Shown: one piece after another, positions 32,863 through 43,427 of the stretch
Layout of the letters: the number at the start of each line of letters is the position of its first letter
Numbering within the stretch: the first letter of the stretch is position 1
From: Cytophagales bacterium
Lineage (GTDB): Bacteria; Bacteroidota; Bacteroidia; Cytophagales; Cyclobacteriaceae
Reading direction: 5' to 3'
NCBI GenBank assembly: GCA_033344775.1
Contig: JAWPMT010000005.1
Location: forward strand, 2,239,001-2,303,000
DNA: 64,000 nt
The notes under the pieces: generated by a model
Told to the model about the DNA's origin: nothing
What the model saw: the letters and a program-made list of their open reading frames with translations, nothing else
Database searches by the model: none
Translations under genes and position numbers: made by a program

Positions 32863-34863
32863 TTATAGATCTGCCGCGTCGAAGACTACTTCGAACACTA
32901 CCCTCCGGTTCTTAGCCCGGCCTGCTGCAGTTTCATTGTCGGCTACTGGTTGCGTCTCCCCAAAACCATATGCTTTCAGGCGTTCGGCCGCAACTCCTTT
33001 ATCCGTTAGGTATTTCATCGTTGATTTAGCGCGATTATCAGACAAAACCTGATTCGCATCATCACCACCCTGGCTATCGGTATGCCCTTCAATTTTCAAG
33101 AAGAACGCATCATTGTTCTTCATGATCTCTACCACATTATCCAAAATAGAGAAGGACTCAGGCTTGATAACAGCCTTAGCTGTTTCGAACTGGATCCCTT
33201 GAAGCGCTTGTTCAAAAACTTGAAGAATGTCCTCTGCAATTTCGGGACAACCACTGTTTTCAGGAATGCCTGGTTCATCAATGCACTTATCTTTTGGATC
33301 TTCTACACCATCACCATCCTGATCTGCATAGATGGTGAAAGTTACCCGGTCATCAGGTTGCTCGGTATCAAAGATTTTATAAGCATTCACATTATCGAAT
33401 GATTCGGTAGAACCAGCTGAAGCGAAGGTGAGTCGGGAAGGGTCAATACCGGCATTTTGAAAGAATAGTTCGATGGTTTGAAGACGATCCACAGATAAAC
33501 TTTTATCCTTATCGGCATCCCCCGAATTAGCTACGTGCGTGACAATCGAAAATTTAATTTCGGGATATTCATTCAGGTAAGCCACCATTCTTTCTAGTTC
33601 TTCAAGTCCCATGTCAGTCAACACTGATCCATCAAACCGGACGTCATGAGAAATGAGTGTATTACCCACTTCAATTGGGACCAAATAGAGATCGGCTTTT
33701 ACCTCACGCTTGTCGCTGTATTCCACCGTCAAATACTGCGATGTGGTCATGTAATTAGCTTGTTCAACCAGTAATCTGAAAGTCCTTGGAAACTCCAGAA
33801 TAGACCTTCTGTAAATGTGCTTGTCATTGTCGGTAGTAAAAGTCTTAGGCTCCAGTTTACCATCAATTTCCGTGATGTTCACTTCGGCGGTGATGGCCGC
33901 TTTGGTCAGCTCATTCATGGTGATCCCGGATACAATCACACCGGGTGTAGGGTTCAGTTCCAATGGAATGAGTGCTCGAAAGATGTCTCTTGAATTGGCA
34001 TTACTTTCTACATCCGAAACGAAGTAAGCCCAATCCCCACGTGCAGGGATCGTGTAATAGGCTTCAAACCCTTCAGTATTCACATTTTCACCCAGGTTCT
34101 TGGCTTCTGACCAATTGGTCCAGGTGTCATCGAGGCGTTCACTATAGAAGATGTCTGCATCCCCATAGCTATCATGCCCGTACGAGGCAAAGAATAGGAT
34201 CTTATTGTCGGAAGATAAAAAGGGAGAGAACTCCGCCGCTTCCGTATTAACTCCACTACCGATGTTTACAGGCTCCGTCCAATTGAAGTCGTCGATTTTG
34301 GTACTTACATAAATGTCCTGGTCGCCGTAGGTGTCACGGCTTTCTATCGCCAAAAACAGATGTTCACCAGTAGAGGAAATGAAGTAATCGACATAATCAC
34401 TAAAGTTCCTGAATTTCTTAATGTTGATGGCTTTAGGTGTGCTCCAGCTCTCTCCTTCTTTCATGGAAATGGATGCCCCTTTGTCATAACTATCGCCATC
34501 AAAAACATTGATCACTAAGGCGGTATCTGCTGTTTTCGATAAGGCAGAAATGCCATTAGGGTGCTGATTATTTAATGGAGAGCCCATATTGATTGGGGTT
34601 GTCCAACCCTGATTCGCATCCCTTGGAGAATAATAAATATCCTGAATGTCCCCTCGGCCTCCGGTATTGTCCGGATGATTCTGTCGGGTAAGGAACAAGG
34701 TACGGTTATCATATGAAATGATGGGTTTGGTCTCCGTAAACTCCGTGTTGATATTATCGGGGAGTCGTTCCCGTTTGAGGTAATCATCTTGTGCTAATAA
34801 CGACGAGTATGAAATGAGGCACAGGAGCAATGCAAGCCCTATCTGTTGATTGATCTTCTTCAT
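32863..34863 (-). CDS. OmpA-family protein with PD40 propeller repeats
   Basis: The 666-aa exported protein has a signal peptide (MKKINQQIGLALLLCLISY). A PD40/WD40-like propeller follows, with repeated Y-Y-S-x-R and LFFASYGHDSYGDADIFYS motifs (about 30-310), then a carboxypeptidase-like beta domain. The C-terminal OmpA peptidoglycan-binding domain contains IEGHTDSQGGDDANQVLSDNR and KAYGFGETQPVADN. DxDGDGVEDPKDKC is a calcium-binding-type linker before it. Such proteins tether the outer membrane to the cell wall, and some homologues belong to the PorE-type secretion machinery. Confidence 0.87.
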   Translation of the reverse strand: MKKINQQIGLALLLCLISYSSLLAQDDYLKRERLPDNINTEFTETKPIISYDNRTLFLTRQNHPDNTGGRGDIQDIYYSPRDANQGWTTPINMGSPLNNQHPNGISALSKTADTALVINVFDGDSYDKGASISMKEGESWSTPKAINIKKFRNFSDYVDYFISSTGEHLFLAIESRDTYGDQDIYVSTKIDDFNWTEPVNIGSGVNTEAAEFSPFLSSDNKILFFASYGHDSYGDADIFYSERLDDTWTNWSEAKNLGENVNTEGFEAYYTIPARGDWAYFVSDVESNANSRDIFRALIPLELNPTPGVIVSGITMNELTKAAITAEVNITEIDGKLEPKTFTTDNDKHIYRRSILEFPRTFRLLVEQANYMTTSQYLTVEYSDKREVKADLYLVPIEVGNTLISHDVRFDGSVLTDMGLEELERMVAYLNEYPEIKFSIVTHVANSGDADKDKSLSVDRLQTIELFFQNAGIDPSRLTFASAGSTESFDNVNAYKIFDTEQPDDRVTFTIYADQDGDGVEDPKDKCIDEPGIPENSGCPEIAEDILQVFEQALQGIQFETAKAVIKPESFSILDNVVEIMKNNDAFFLKIEGHTDSQGGDDANQVLSDNRAKSTMKYLTDKGVAAERLKAYGFGETQPVADNETAAGRAKNRRVVFEVVFDAADL

Positions 34864-35014
34864 CTAAGAGGTGTTGGTTGGATACGAAGACAAATTAGTA
34901 TCTTGATTTGAATTGTGTTCTTTTTTTTTCGACGAATGGATAGGAAGTCAAGAGGAAATGAATCAGATACTAGACTTCAAGGGGTATTCTTTCTATATTC
35001 ATTAAAAAAAGAAG

Positions 35015-35098
35015 ATGAAAAAAATCAGTAAGCACAATCAGCAACGCATCAAAGGAGGTACCGTCTGGGCTTCAGCCGCTAACCTTTCTAAATCATGA
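35015..35098 (+). CDS. Tandem small leader-peptide gene 1 (GG-type)
   Basis: The 27-aa product has leader MKKISKHNQQRIKGG and a 12-residue tail rich in Ala and Ser with one Trp. It aligns without gaps to the next two genes over the first 15 residues (K-I/L-S/N-K-x-Q/N-Q, I/V-K-G/A-G). The upstream context AAAAAGAAG-ATG is repeated before gene 3. It resembles bacteriocin-type or natural-product precursors with double-glycine leaders. The coding frame overlaps gene 2 by 4 bp. The family is not recognised, and function as a secreted peptide is inference. Confidence 0.6.
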   Translation: MKKISKHNQQRIKGGTVWASAANLSKS

Positions 35099-35175
35099 AT
35101 AAACTAAGTAAACAGCAACAGGTCCGTATAAAAGCAGGTACTGCCTGGAATTCGGCAGGAAGTATTACCAGATAA
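35095..35175 (+). CDS. Tandem small leader-peptide gene 2 (AG-type)
   Basis: The 26-aa product has leader MNKLSKQQQVRIKAG and an 11-residue tail beginning T-A-W with a Ser-Ala-Gly-Ser run and a terminal Arg. Trp at residue 18 aligns with Trp in gene 1, while neighbouring tail residues differ. Its ATG overlaps the stop of gene 1 (ATGA), so it is probably translationally coupled. Conservation of leader with divergence of tail is what precursor families show. Confidence 0.6.
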   Translation: MNKLSKQQQVRIKAGTAWNSAGSITR

Positions 35176-35187
35176 AATCAAAAGAAG

Positions 35188-35277
35188 ATGAAAAAACTAA
35201 ATAAATCGCAGCAGCAAATGGTGAAAGCCGGAGGAGATCTAGCTGTAGCGGCACTTGATGCCAATCCTTATGGATGA
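35188..35277 (+). CDS. Tandem small leader-peptide gene 3 (AG-type)
   Basis: The 29-aa product has leader MKKLNKSQQQMVKAG and a 14-residue tail starting G-D-L and ending in P-Y-G, with Ala-rich centre and acidic residues. It lacks the Trp of the first two. It begins 12 bp after gene 2 with an AAAAGAAG-ATG context like gene 1. A 9-bp stem (35295-35327) follows, which could end the transcript. No cleaving peptidase, modifying enzyme or dedicated exporter gene is next to it. Confidence 0.55.
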   Translation: MKKLNKSQQQMVKAGGDLAVAALDANPYG

Positions 35278-35294
35278 AGGCCACAGGAATATAA

Positions 35295-35327
35295 AGTAGC
35301 GTACCCGGGAAAACCATTTACGCTACT
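35295..35327. terminator. Hairpin after the small-peptide genes
   Basis: AGTAGCGTA (35295-35303) pairs perfectly with TACGCTACT (35319-35327) around a 15-base loop, 17 bp after the stop of gene 3. No clear T-run follows, so it may be an mRNA-protecting stem rather than an intrinsic terminator. Confidence 0.4.
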
Positions 35328-35695
35328 GCTTACTGCAAAGGACTGTAGCTCTTCCACGCGTCTAAGACCCGATTCTGTCTTTCGTTCAAGATGCCCTAAC
35401 GGAACATCTCGAATAGCAGGCGAGTGGGTATGGATACAACCGCGCGAGTATTTGAGCATTTCGTGTTAGGTTTCCCAGTCTAAAATCCTATAAAATATAC
35501 CTCACTCGAATGAGCCGAGCGAGTGTTTGAGATTTTGCAACCTCATCCAATTGCTCATCATCAAAGCACTGACTGGTGTAGGGTTTCTTTTAATCTAGTT
35601 AGTGATTTTTCATCGTATGGAATGTTCGACTTGCTCTAATCTTATGCTTAACCTGACGGCTATGGCTACAAACGAGCGCTATTGGGGGTAAATAG
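35328..35695. other. Gene-free interval with short direct and inverted repeats
   Basis: No coding frame was convincing. GCGAGTATTTGAGCATTTCG at 35444-35463 recurs as GCGAGTGTTTGAGATTTTGC at 35519-35538. CACTCG (35503-35508) faces CGAGTG (35520-35525) as an inverted repeat. These may be remnants of an inserted element between the small-peptide cluster and the RHS operon. Confidence 0.4.
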
Positions 35696-36295
35696 CTACC
35701 AAAATTCAATCCAATAAATGACAACTCCTCGTCCTTCGCTAATTGCCAATCCTCTTGAAAAACCGTGATCCCAAAAATTTGAGCACGGTCTATTGATTAA
35801 ATTCCTTGAAGGTACAAAGCTACCTTCCTCAGCATCTACAATATATAGGTCAAAATCAGAACTTAAAAAAGCACCGTCAATGCCAAGCTGCTCTCGTTCC
35901 AAAGCAAATAATGAAACAGGCACTTCAAATTCTGAACATTCCATTCGATAAGTGCCTGATTTGTCACCTTGACAAATAAAACAGCACTCGTCGTGATTCA
36001 ATACCTTTTCATGCCCGTCTAAAGATTTTTTTAGCTCCGCTAACTCATTTGAAGAAAGTGAATATGTAGCTCTGTAATAAGCACCAGTATGCAAAAAGTC
36101 TTCAGGAATGAAAAGCTCATCTTGGATATATGGAAAAGTAGCAACGTCAAACATTGGACGACCCTTAGGAAAGTGTAACCTTAATAATGAATCAAATTTT
36201 TGATGCCCGGTAACGGGTAATTGCTTTAAATCAGTATCACAAGAATAAAAAGCTCCAAAGGCTAAGAAAATTATTATCAACCAATAATATCTCAT
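35696..36295 (-). CDS. Lipoprotein, candidate immunity partner of the RHS protein
   Basis: The 199-aa protein has a lipoprotein signal (MRYYWLIIIFLAFGAFYSC) and no known domain. It has cysteines in HDECCFICQGD and near the C-terminus, and ends in WIEFW. I chose the ATG at 36295 because it starts the lipoprotein signal; the frame extends upstream into the RHS gene. It begins one base after the RHS stop, the usual place for the immunity gene of a polymorphic toxin. Lipid anchoring would put it where an incoming toxin arrives. This function is inferred from position only. Confidence 0.65.
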   Translation of the reverse strand: MRYYWLIIIFLAFGAFYSCDTDLKQLPVTGHQKFDSLLRLHFPKGRPMFDVATFPYIQDELFIPEDFLHTGAYYRATYSLSSNELAELKKSLDGHEKVLNHDECCFICQGDKSGTYRMECSEFEVPVSLFALEREQLGIDGAFLSSDFDLYIVDAEEGSFVPSRNLINRPCSNFWDHGFSRGLAISEGRGVVIYWIEFW

Positions 36296-36296
36296 A

Positions 36297-39200
36297 TTAA
36301 TTTCTTGTTCTAAACATTTTTGCGCGATCTGCCCCGCCCGGTCTGTAGCCATAATTTGCCCCATTTTTTGGGTATCGTCCCCAACCTTTATGAATTGTTA
36401 CATGCGGAACTGTTAAATTCCCACCTCCTGCAGGGTCTCCAATAATCCAATTATCTCCAAAAGCAGTTCTAGAGTTTTTATAAATATCTAGAAGTGTTTT
36501 GAATCCATTTTTTGCATTTTCTCCATAAGAGTGGGAAATAAAAGCTTTTGTCACCAGTCCACCCTGAAGATCTATTGCTTTAATATCCTTGGAAATTATC
36601 GGCTCATAACCTTTTGGTACATAAAGCATTGCTTCCCAAACACTGGTTGTATGATCTTGAGATCTTCCAGGAGAATAGTGATGAGTCCAGGTGCTCTTAA
36701 ATTCAAGAATTGGAGCAAGCATATAACCTTTTTGAGACATCATTGTCATAGATCTATCTAAACTAAAAAAGCTCATTCCAGAAACTTGTTGCGGATCTTG
36801 TTCTGCGAATTTGAAATTAGATCCGACTTGTTCAATAAATGATGGAAGGCCAAAATAGAGTGGATCTGCACTTAAAAATTGATATGACGATGCATTGGCA
36901 ACATACTTGTCATGAGAAACCCATTTTATTTTACCTGTATTTAGATCAGTAACCCAATCATCAGGAGAAAAAGCACCATCTGGGTCTATCCTGCTAATTG
37001 GATTATTTCCCATTGATAGATAGGGCGAAGCAAACTGTCTTGCCGGATCAACAATTAACCATCTGCCTATTTTACTGTCATAGAACCTAGCTTCAAAATA
37101 ATTCAACCCCGTTTCTTCGTCGAACTCTGCGAAATCTCCCTGATACCCAAACCTTCCGGGTGTACCATTAGCGATGATATTCCCGTTGACATCTCGCTCC
37201 GCTGGCTTCATCAGCGAACCAAAAGGATAATAATCAGTGGCATATATTTGATCCCTGGTTACACGACTTATGAGGTTTCTTACATTGCCCAAATGATCTT
37301 TTATTTCATATTGCGATTCACTTGAAGCTTTGAAGTAAGTACCCAGCCTACTGGAACCATAAATGGGCAGTTCTTTTAGCTCATACTCCGTTGCCTTATC
37401 ATAAATTGCCATCAGCTGTCCTGAGGCATCTCTTACATAGATTGTCTCATTATTGAATTCATGATCTACTGATCGAATTCTAAACCCACGATCATCGTAC
37501 TCATAAGAAATCTTCAGTTGATTATTCTCATCGAGGATTTCTACCACTTTACCCGTTACATCGTAAACAGGTTTCATGGTTGAACCATCCTGATTTACCT
37601 GTTCGGTCATCTGTCCTATCGCATCATAAGTGTACGATGCGTAGTTGTTGACATGCTGCAACTGATTTTTACCTGAGTAATACTGATACTGCCCACTAAC
37701 CCCATCAAATCCAGATTGAGCATTTCCATCAACATCCTTTCTTAATAGGGTTTGTATGTTCCCATGGGGATCATAGGCCAGATTGTCCACTCTATAAGCT
37801 TGACTGCTACTATTGAAAGATGCTGGATCATCGAAAACTGCTTGCTTCAAATAGTATCGGTTGTCATACGCATATTGGTATTCACCGGTCTCGGCAACTC
37901 CTGAAGTATTCACATTTTTCCAAATCACCCCGGCTATGTTACCATTGTAGGTTGGATTTTCAGGCGTGCTGGATGGTACAACCGTATTCCGTAAGTAATC
38001 TCCACTGAAGTATTCGTAGCGTTGCGCAAAGGCATCTTCCAAGAAGTCCGTTTCATCAGTCAGGTCATCAGGATCATTAATCGATTTAAGTTGTCCAGCA
38101 ATATTGTAGATGTAATCAATTCCTTGGAGGTTTTCAGCTAACTCTACTCGCTTTAGGGGGCCATGAAGATAGTATTCGTATTTGGCTTGTAAGGCAGTAC
38201 TATTGCGACCATCTACTTCCGACTCTGTTTCTGACGCATAAGTTTTCAATAGCCGGTTATCTGCGTCATAGTCATACGCATGATAGAAGGCATCTGTTTT
38301 TCCAGCCTGATATTTCACTTTGGTTACGTTACCGAGGAAATCGTATTCATACTGAATTTTCTTAGGCGCACCTAGTAAATACTTATACCAGGTATTCATC
38401 TCGATCACCCGACCCTGTTCATCATAACTATACCAGGTTTTCGTATTTGTACCTTCCGTATAGGAAACTGCGCCAACAACGAACTCCTGATCGATATTGA
38501 ATTCTGCAGATTGTGGGTTAGTGGCAGTTCCGTCTAATTTGAGGAGTAAGTTACCCTGTGCGGAGGCATCATGGGTAAATCCGATAGCTAGTTTGATAGC
38601 ACTTCGTGCTGTAACTAAGTGTGTCCCTGAATTCACAGGAGTAGCTATGACTTTTTCAGAGCCAAAAGTTTCTATGGCCGTTGGATCTGCATCTGGCATA
38701 TCATAATGTGTCCTTATCCAGTCCTTCCTATCCGAGGGCGCGGTAATAAATCCTCCCTCGTAACCTGTAGTTTCTAACGCAGAAATTAAGGTAGAAGAAC
38801 TAAATTCATGTGTGGTGCCTACATATTCACCGGACTCAATAGGTCTTCCTAATGCATCATAGTTCGTGTAAGAAAATGTTCCTTTTTCTCTTTGCAGGGC
38901 GTTTTCTGAAAATCGGATGCTGCCATCACGTCGGTAAATGTATTTTGTAATTCCGGCATCTGGCTCCTTCATCTCCAATAAACGACCTTGAAAATCATAG
39001 GTGTGATAAGTCGCAAAAGGAATTTCTGCTACATACGCCGCATCGATAGAGGCCACACTTCTGGAAAGAATGTCTTGAACCCCCATAGGCGGAACACTGA
39101 CAATTATCCTTCCAAGATCATCGTAAAAGTTAAAGGAGGCATTAAAGAGGTCATATTCGTAGCTCAAATCACCTGCTGATAATCGATAGAAGCCCTTTTC

Positions 39201-42200
39201 GACAGAAGAGATGTTTGTAACCGGTACATCAGAGATCATTTCTACTAACCCACCATCAAATTCAGGTATCGTCAAAACTGTTTCTGATTGTGGCACATGA
39301 AAATCCAACTCAGTCAAATTGCTAGTGGCCTCATCAAAGACGAATTCAAGGTCCCACTTCACTCCATTATCTTCAGCAGTAAGATTCGCATAAGCCGTCA
39401 CCAAAGTGTTATCATTCATATCGGTAAAGGCAACCGATTCATTTCCATTGGCATCTCTTACCACTGTCTTAATCACCTCCCCCTGAAGACTAGTAGAGGA
39501 ATAAAGTAACAAGGCGTCCCTTACTGCCAGGTAATGACCATCCAATTCTGAAGTCACTGGAAACTTACGTGAATATATCTTCATTGAAGGATTAGCAAAT
39601 TCTAATGGTCCTTCTGTCGTTTTTATATCACCGGTACCATCCTCATAATATTCTGTAGTTAGAAACGGAGAAGTGGTGATATCTACTTTTGGCTCCCAAT
39701 TGTTAGCATCACTGTAATACCACTTAAGACTACCAGGAGAGGTAGGATTGGTAAGGAATTCATTGTCATATCCAAAGGTTGTAGCTCCGGTAGGTGCCCC
39801 TAATGATTGTGTACTAGGCCGGTTATAGTCATCATATAGAGTTGCTGTAACCAGCATATTATCTTCCGTAAACAACCTACTCTGGGATTGAACCGGTAGA
39901 CCAGTGAGGTCATAATAAGTCCTGGATTCGGCTACTTTACTCCCGGGTTTGTATGAAATTGATTGAGTCCAATTGTATCCGGACACTTCGGTCAGGATTA
40001 CATTCAACGGAGTTCTGTATTCACTCACGCAACCTCCCGAGCCTTCAGCTTCTACGGTCAAAGACTGGCTTGAAGCAACACTTGAAATCGTAAAGCTTGC
40101 TCCAGAACCAAGCAAAATTTCATGTTGATCATGCCAATTATAGGTCAAACCAGGATCTGGACTTAATACTTCGAACGTAATGCTTTCCCCAATGTCAGCA
40201 ATTTTTGTTGCATCCAACACCTGCACAACCCCGGGTGTCACCTCAAATGCCACATCAACATCTGCTGCAATACCCCATACACCATCACTGTGATAGGCTC
40301 TTAGGAAATGATTACCGCTATTTACAAATATTCGAGGGTTATCCGAATTAGACATGCTTTGTCCATTGGCACTGGTTTGCCAATAAAAGGTGACATTCGT
40401 TTCATTCCCGTCATGGGAAACATTGGCTTCATCACACACACTATTCTGGGTAATCGTTGGAATTGAAAGATCATAAAGGTTTACTTGTTTCGTACCTAAT
40501 ATGTAATACTCTGATGTAGGAATTCCACTTATATAACGGGTGATGTCGTATCCATAGCTTATCGTGGCGGAACCACTTCCAGCAGTCCATGTAACATCCA
40601 GCGAAGTTGGGCTTTGAACTGTGGTACCACCGGAAGAGAGCGTCCAATAGCCACTGGTATTGGTAAGGTTTGTGGAGAAAGTCGTAGTGGTTCCTCTTAC
40701 CTCTTTTCCATCGCCACCTGAAATAAGTGCCGTTTCTGAGCAATTACTTATCAAATCTGGCGAGGTGTCATCACAATCTGTATTATTGGCAACATATCCG
40801 GATGGCTGAGAACAAGCTTGCACTGTGTTGTTCGGATCCCCTTTGGAGTCGCCATCCAGGTCAAAATACCAGGTATCCGATTGTTCGATGGTTATTGTAG
40901 TCGATCGGATCGGACCCCAAACATTATCCGCATGTTTGCCTCTTACATAATAAGTACCATCGATGGTGGCCGTCAATGGATTAGAAGTATTGTTGTAGGA
41001 ACTGGAGCCGGGAAGTCTCCAATAGTAAGTCACGTTCGACTGAGTTCCATTGTGGGTTAAGGTACTTTCGTCACAGCCATCAGTTACAGAAATCGTGGGT
41101 TTTGTGATGTTGTAAACCGTCACTGCGATCTCTCCTATTGCCAAAAATCGTAGCGTTCCTTGTTGTGCCCCCGGTGTATCATCAGAAATATCAAAACCAT
41201 ATCTTAGGAAATAGGTGCCGCTGGTAGCTGTCCAGTTGACTGTGGCTGAATTATTGTTTTGGCTTGTAATTGTTCCTCCTCCGCTCACTTCCCATTTGCC
41301 ATTAGTCACGGTAGAAGTTGCGTCATACGTCTTGGATAAAGTTCTTGCGACTTTATCACTTCCCGTTATCCCGGACGTATAGTTGCAAAAAGTGGTCAAT
41401 GTAGTACTTGTATCATCACAATCGCTACCATTTTCAGAATTTGTTGACCAATTAGCTCCAGGGCTAGAACACTGAACTCTGGTTTCAGAATAATATCCAT
41501 CACCATCGGCATCCTTATACCAGGTCGGAGGGTCATTGGTGGTCACTGTCGCAGATCTTGCAGGTCCCCAAACCCCATCCGAATGATATCCTTTCACATA
41601 ATAAGTGCCCTCGGTAGATACTGTTCGAGGATTGGTAGTAACATTATAGGCCGAAGATCCAGGTGATCTCCAATAATAGGTAACATTGGACTGATTACCA
41701 TTGTGTGAAATTGTGCTTTGGTCACATCCAACCTCAACGGATATTGTAGGTTTCGTGATATTGTAAACAGTAACTGCAATTTCTCCTACGGTCAGAAATC
41801 TCAAAGTTCCCGGCTGGGCACCTGGTGTATTATCCGAAATATCAAACCCATATCTCAGGAAATAAGTACCACTGGTTGCCGTCCAATTGACTGTGGCGGA
41901 ATTATTGTTTTGACTGGTAATCGTTCCACCTCCGCTCACTTCCCATTTACCATTAGTAACGGGTGTAGATGCGTCGTAAGAATAGGATAAGGATCGGGCT
42001 ACTTTGTTCGTCCCGGTTACTCCTGAAGCATAATTACAAAGCGTAGTTAAACTGGAACTGGAATCGTCGCAATCACTGCCACTACCAGAACTTGTAGACC
42101 ATTTTGAACCCGGACTCGTACATTGGACCCGAGTCTCAGAATAATAGCCATCGCCATCATTATCCTTATACCAGGTCGGAGGGTCATTGGTGGTCACTGT

Positions 42201-43421
42201 CGCAGATCTTGCGGGTCCCCAAACCCCATCCGAATGATATCCTTTCACATAATAAGTGCCCTCGGTAGATACTGTTCGAGGATTGGTAGTAACATTATAG
42301 GCCGAAGATCCAGGTGATCTCCAATAATAGGTAACATTGGACTGACTGCCATTGTGTGAAATTGTGCTTTGGCTACATCCAACCTCAACGGATATTGTAG
42401 GTTTAGTGATATTGTAAACAGTAACTGCAATTTCTCCTATGGTCAGAAATCTCAACGTTCCCGGCTGGGCACCTGGTGTATTATCCGAAATATCAAACCC
42501 ATATCTCAGGAAGTAAGTACCACTGGTTGCCGTCCAATTGACTGTGGCAGAGTTATTATTTTGACTTGTAATCGTTCCTCCTCCACTTACTTCCCATTTA
42601 CCATTGGTAACGGGTGTAGATGCGTTGTAAGTATACGATAAGGTTCGGGCTACTTTGTTCGTCCCGGTTACTCCTGAAGCATAATTACATAGCGTAGTTA
42701 AACTGGAACTGGTATCGTCGCAATCGCTTCCACTACCAGAACTTGTCGACCATTTTGAACCTGGACTCGTACATTGGACCCGGGTCTGAGAATAATAGCC
42801 ATCGCCATCACCATCCTTATACCAGGTTGGAGGGCTATCTATGGTAATGGTAGTAGTTCTGATGTTTCCCCAAATTCCATCACTGTGGTAACCTCTCACA
42901 TAATAGATCCCGGCTGTGCTTACCGTCAATGGATTTGTTGAATCATCATAATTCGAGGACCCAGGCTTCTTCCAGTAAAACGTCACATTGGATTGGCTAC
43001 CATTGTGGGTCAAGGTAGTCTGACCGCAGCTATTAGCAACTGAGACAGTTGGAACGTTTATATTATATACCGTCACCGTCCAGGTATTGATGGCAAGGGT
43101 TGGCTCCTCTCCTGGTAGAGGAAAGGGATTCGGGTTAGGTATTCCATAACTTAGCGTGTAAGTGCCCGTCTGTGACCAATATACACTTACGCTTGAGGTA
43201 GTTGCTCCTGAAAGCGTTCCTCCTCCTGTAATAGACCATGAGCCATTCGCATAAGTCTGTGAAGGCGTATAGTTGTGGCTACTGGCCTTCAATACTTTAA
43301 GCGGTCCTGTTTGGCCCATTGCCGCGAGTGGGAGTATTCCAAACGCGATAATGACAAATAAGATTTTCACTACCTGAAATCTCCTGACTTCATGTAATGA
43401 GTTAGTCAATCTCAATTTCAT
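36297..43421 (-). CDS. Giant RHS-repeat protein with N-terminal Ig-like/calcium-binding repeats and unique C-terminus
   Basis: The 2374-aa protein has a signal peptide (about 1-36). Repeats of 217 residues follow (to about 1100), each with an Ig-like strand set ([22 protein letters not shown]) and a calcium-type WYKDxDGDGYYS loop. A DUF6443-like start (about 1145; [11 protein letters not shown]) comes next, then YD repeats. The RHS core contains [12 protein letters not shown] and [31 protein letters not shown] (about 2114-2145, quoted in part). The final 229 residues are unrelated to the core and rich in His near [11 protein letters not shown], as expected of a polymorphic toxin tip. It is part of a five-gene operon, six bases after the 1887-aa partner. 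Confidence 0.88.
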   Translation of the reverse strand: MKLRLTNSLHEVRRFQVVKILFVIIAFGILPLAAMGQTGPLKVLKASSHNYTPSQTYANGSWSITGGGTLSGATTSSVSVYWSQTGTYTLSYGIPNPNPFPLPGEEPTLAINTWTVTVYNINVPTVSVANSCGQTTLTHNGSQSNVTFYWKKPGSSNYDDSTNPLTVSTAGIYYVRGYHSDGIWGNIRTTTITIDSPPTWYKDGDGDGYYSQTRVQCTSPGSKWSTSSGSGSDCDDTSSSLTTLCNYASGVTGTNKVARTLSYTYNASTPVTNGKWEVSGGGTITSQNNNSATVNWTATSGTYFLRYGFDISDNTPGAQPGTLRFLTIGEIAVTVYNITKPTISVEVGCSQSTISHNGSQSNVTYYWRSPGSSAYNVTTNPRTVSTEGTYYVKGYHSDGVWGPARSATVTTNDPPTWYKDNDGDGYYSETRVQCTSPGSKWSTSSGSGSDCDDSSSSLTTLCNYASGVTGTNKVARSLSYSYDASTPVTNGKWEVSGGGTITSQNNNSATVNWTATSGTYFLRYGFDISDNTPGAQPGTLRFLTVGEIAVTVYNITKPTISVEVGCDQSTISHNGNQSNVTYYWRSPGSSAYNVTTNPRTVSTEGTYYVKGYHSDGVWGPARSATVTTNDPPTWYKDADGDGYYSETRVQCSSPGANWSTNSENGSDCDDTSTTLTTFCNYTSGITGSDKVARTLSKTYDATSTVTNGKWEVSGGGTITSQNNNSATVNWTATSGTYFLRYGFDISDDTPGAQQGTLRFLAIGEIAVTVYNITKPTISVTDGCDESTLTHNGTQSNVTYYWRLPGSSSYNNTSNPLTATIDGTYYVRGKHADNVWGPIRSTTITIEQSDTWYFDLDGDSKGDPNNTVQACSQPSGYVANNTDCDDTSPDLISNCSETALISGGDGKEVRGTTTTFSTNLTNTSGYWTLSSGGTTVQSPTSLDVTWTAGSGSATISYGYDITRYISGIPTSEYYILGTKQVNLYDLSIPTITQNSVCDEANVSHDGNETNVTFYWQTSANGQSMSNSDNPRIFVNSGNHFLRAYHSDGVWGIAADVDVAFEVTPGVVQVLDATKIADIGESITFEVLSPDPGLTYNWHDQHEILLGSGASFTISSVASSQSLTVEAEGSGGCVSEYRTPLNVILTEVSGYNWTQSISYKPGSKVAESRTYYDLTGLPVQSQSRLFTEDNMLVTATLYDDYNRPSTQSLGAPTGATTFGYDNEFLTNPTSPGSLKWYYSDANNWEPKVDITTSPFLTTEYYEDGTGDIKTTEGPLEFANPSMKIYSRKFPVTSELDGHYLAVRDALLLYSSTSLQGEVIKTVVRDANGNESVAFTDMNDNTLVTAYANLTAEDNGVKWDLEFVFDEATSNLTELDFHVPQSETVLTIPEFDGGLVEMISDVPVTNISSVEKGFYRLSAGDLSYEYDLFNASFNFYDDLGRIIVSVPPMGVQDILSRSVASIDAAYVAEIPFATYHTYDFQGRLLEMKEPDAGITKYIYRRDGSIRFSENALQREKGTFSYTNYDALGRPIESGEYVGTTHEFSSSTLISALETTGYEGGFITAPSDRKDWIRTHYDMPDADPTAIETFGSEKVIATPVNSGTHLVTARSAIKLAIGFTHDASAQGNLLLKLDGTATNPQSAEFNIDQEFVVGAVSYTEGTNTKTWYSYDEQGRVIEMNTWYKYLLGAPKKIQYEYDFLGNVTKVKYQAGKTDAFYHAYDYDADNRLLKTYASETESEVDGRNSTALQAKYEYYLHGPLKRVELAENLQGIDYIYNIAGQLKSINDPDDLTDETDFLEDAFAQRYEYFSGDYLRNTVVPSSTPENPTYNGNIAGVIWKNVNTSGVAETGEYQYAYDNRYYLKQAVFDDPASFNSSSQAYRVDNLAYDPHGNIQTLLRKDVDGNAQSGFDGVSGQYQYYSGKNQLQHVNNYASYTYDAIGQMTEQVNQDGSTMKPVYDVTGKVVEILDENNQLKISYEYDDRGFRIRSVDHEFNNETIYVRDASGQLMAIYDKATEYELKELPIYGSSRLGTYFKASSESQYEIKDHLGNVRNLISRVTRDQIYATDYYPFGSLMKPAERDVNGNIIANGTPGRFGYQGDFAEFDEETGLNYFEARFYDSKIGRWLIVDPARQFASPYLSMGNNPISRIDPDGAFSPDDWVTDLNTGKIKWVSHDKYVANASSYQFLSADPLYFGLPSFIEQVGSNFKFAEQDPQQVSGMSFFSLDRSMTMMSQKGYMLAPILEFKSTWTHHYSPGRSQDHTTSVWEAMLYVPKGYEPIISKDIKAIDLQGGLVTKAFISHSYGENAKNGFKTLLDIYKNSRTAFGDNWIIGDPAGGGNLTVPHVTIHKGWGRYPKNGANYGYRPGGADRAKMFRTRN
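40870..42822 (-). repeat. Tandem 651-bp coding repeats in the RHS gene
   Basis: Equivalent positions (the codons of the TWYKD motif) fall at 40870, 41521, 42172 and 42823, exactly 651 bp (217 codons) apart. The units starting at 41521 and 42172 differ at only a few bases over their first 160 bp. The unit at 40870 is more diverged. Further diverged Ig-like copies flank the array in the protein. Confidence 0.85.
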
Positions 43422-43427
43422 AATTCC

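Noticed and set aside
32863-34863. OmpA/PD40 protein as evidence for a T9SS locus
   Set aside because: No other type IX secretion genes are in the window, and OmpA/PD40 proteins are common in Bacteroidota.
35051-35059. AAAGGAGGT inside peptide gene 1 read as a Shine-Dalgarno site for gene 2
   Set aside because: It is too far from the gene 2 ATG (about 35 bp), encodes the conserved K-G-G of the leader, and Bacteroidota rarely use such sites.
35268-35459. 63-codon minus-strand frame between the peptide genes and the RHS operon
   Set aside because: No signal, motif or sensible start context; overlaps the hairpin after gene 3.
35444-35538. CRISPR-like repeats
   Set aside because: Only two degenerate copies with one spacer-sized gap, no array and no cas genes in the window.
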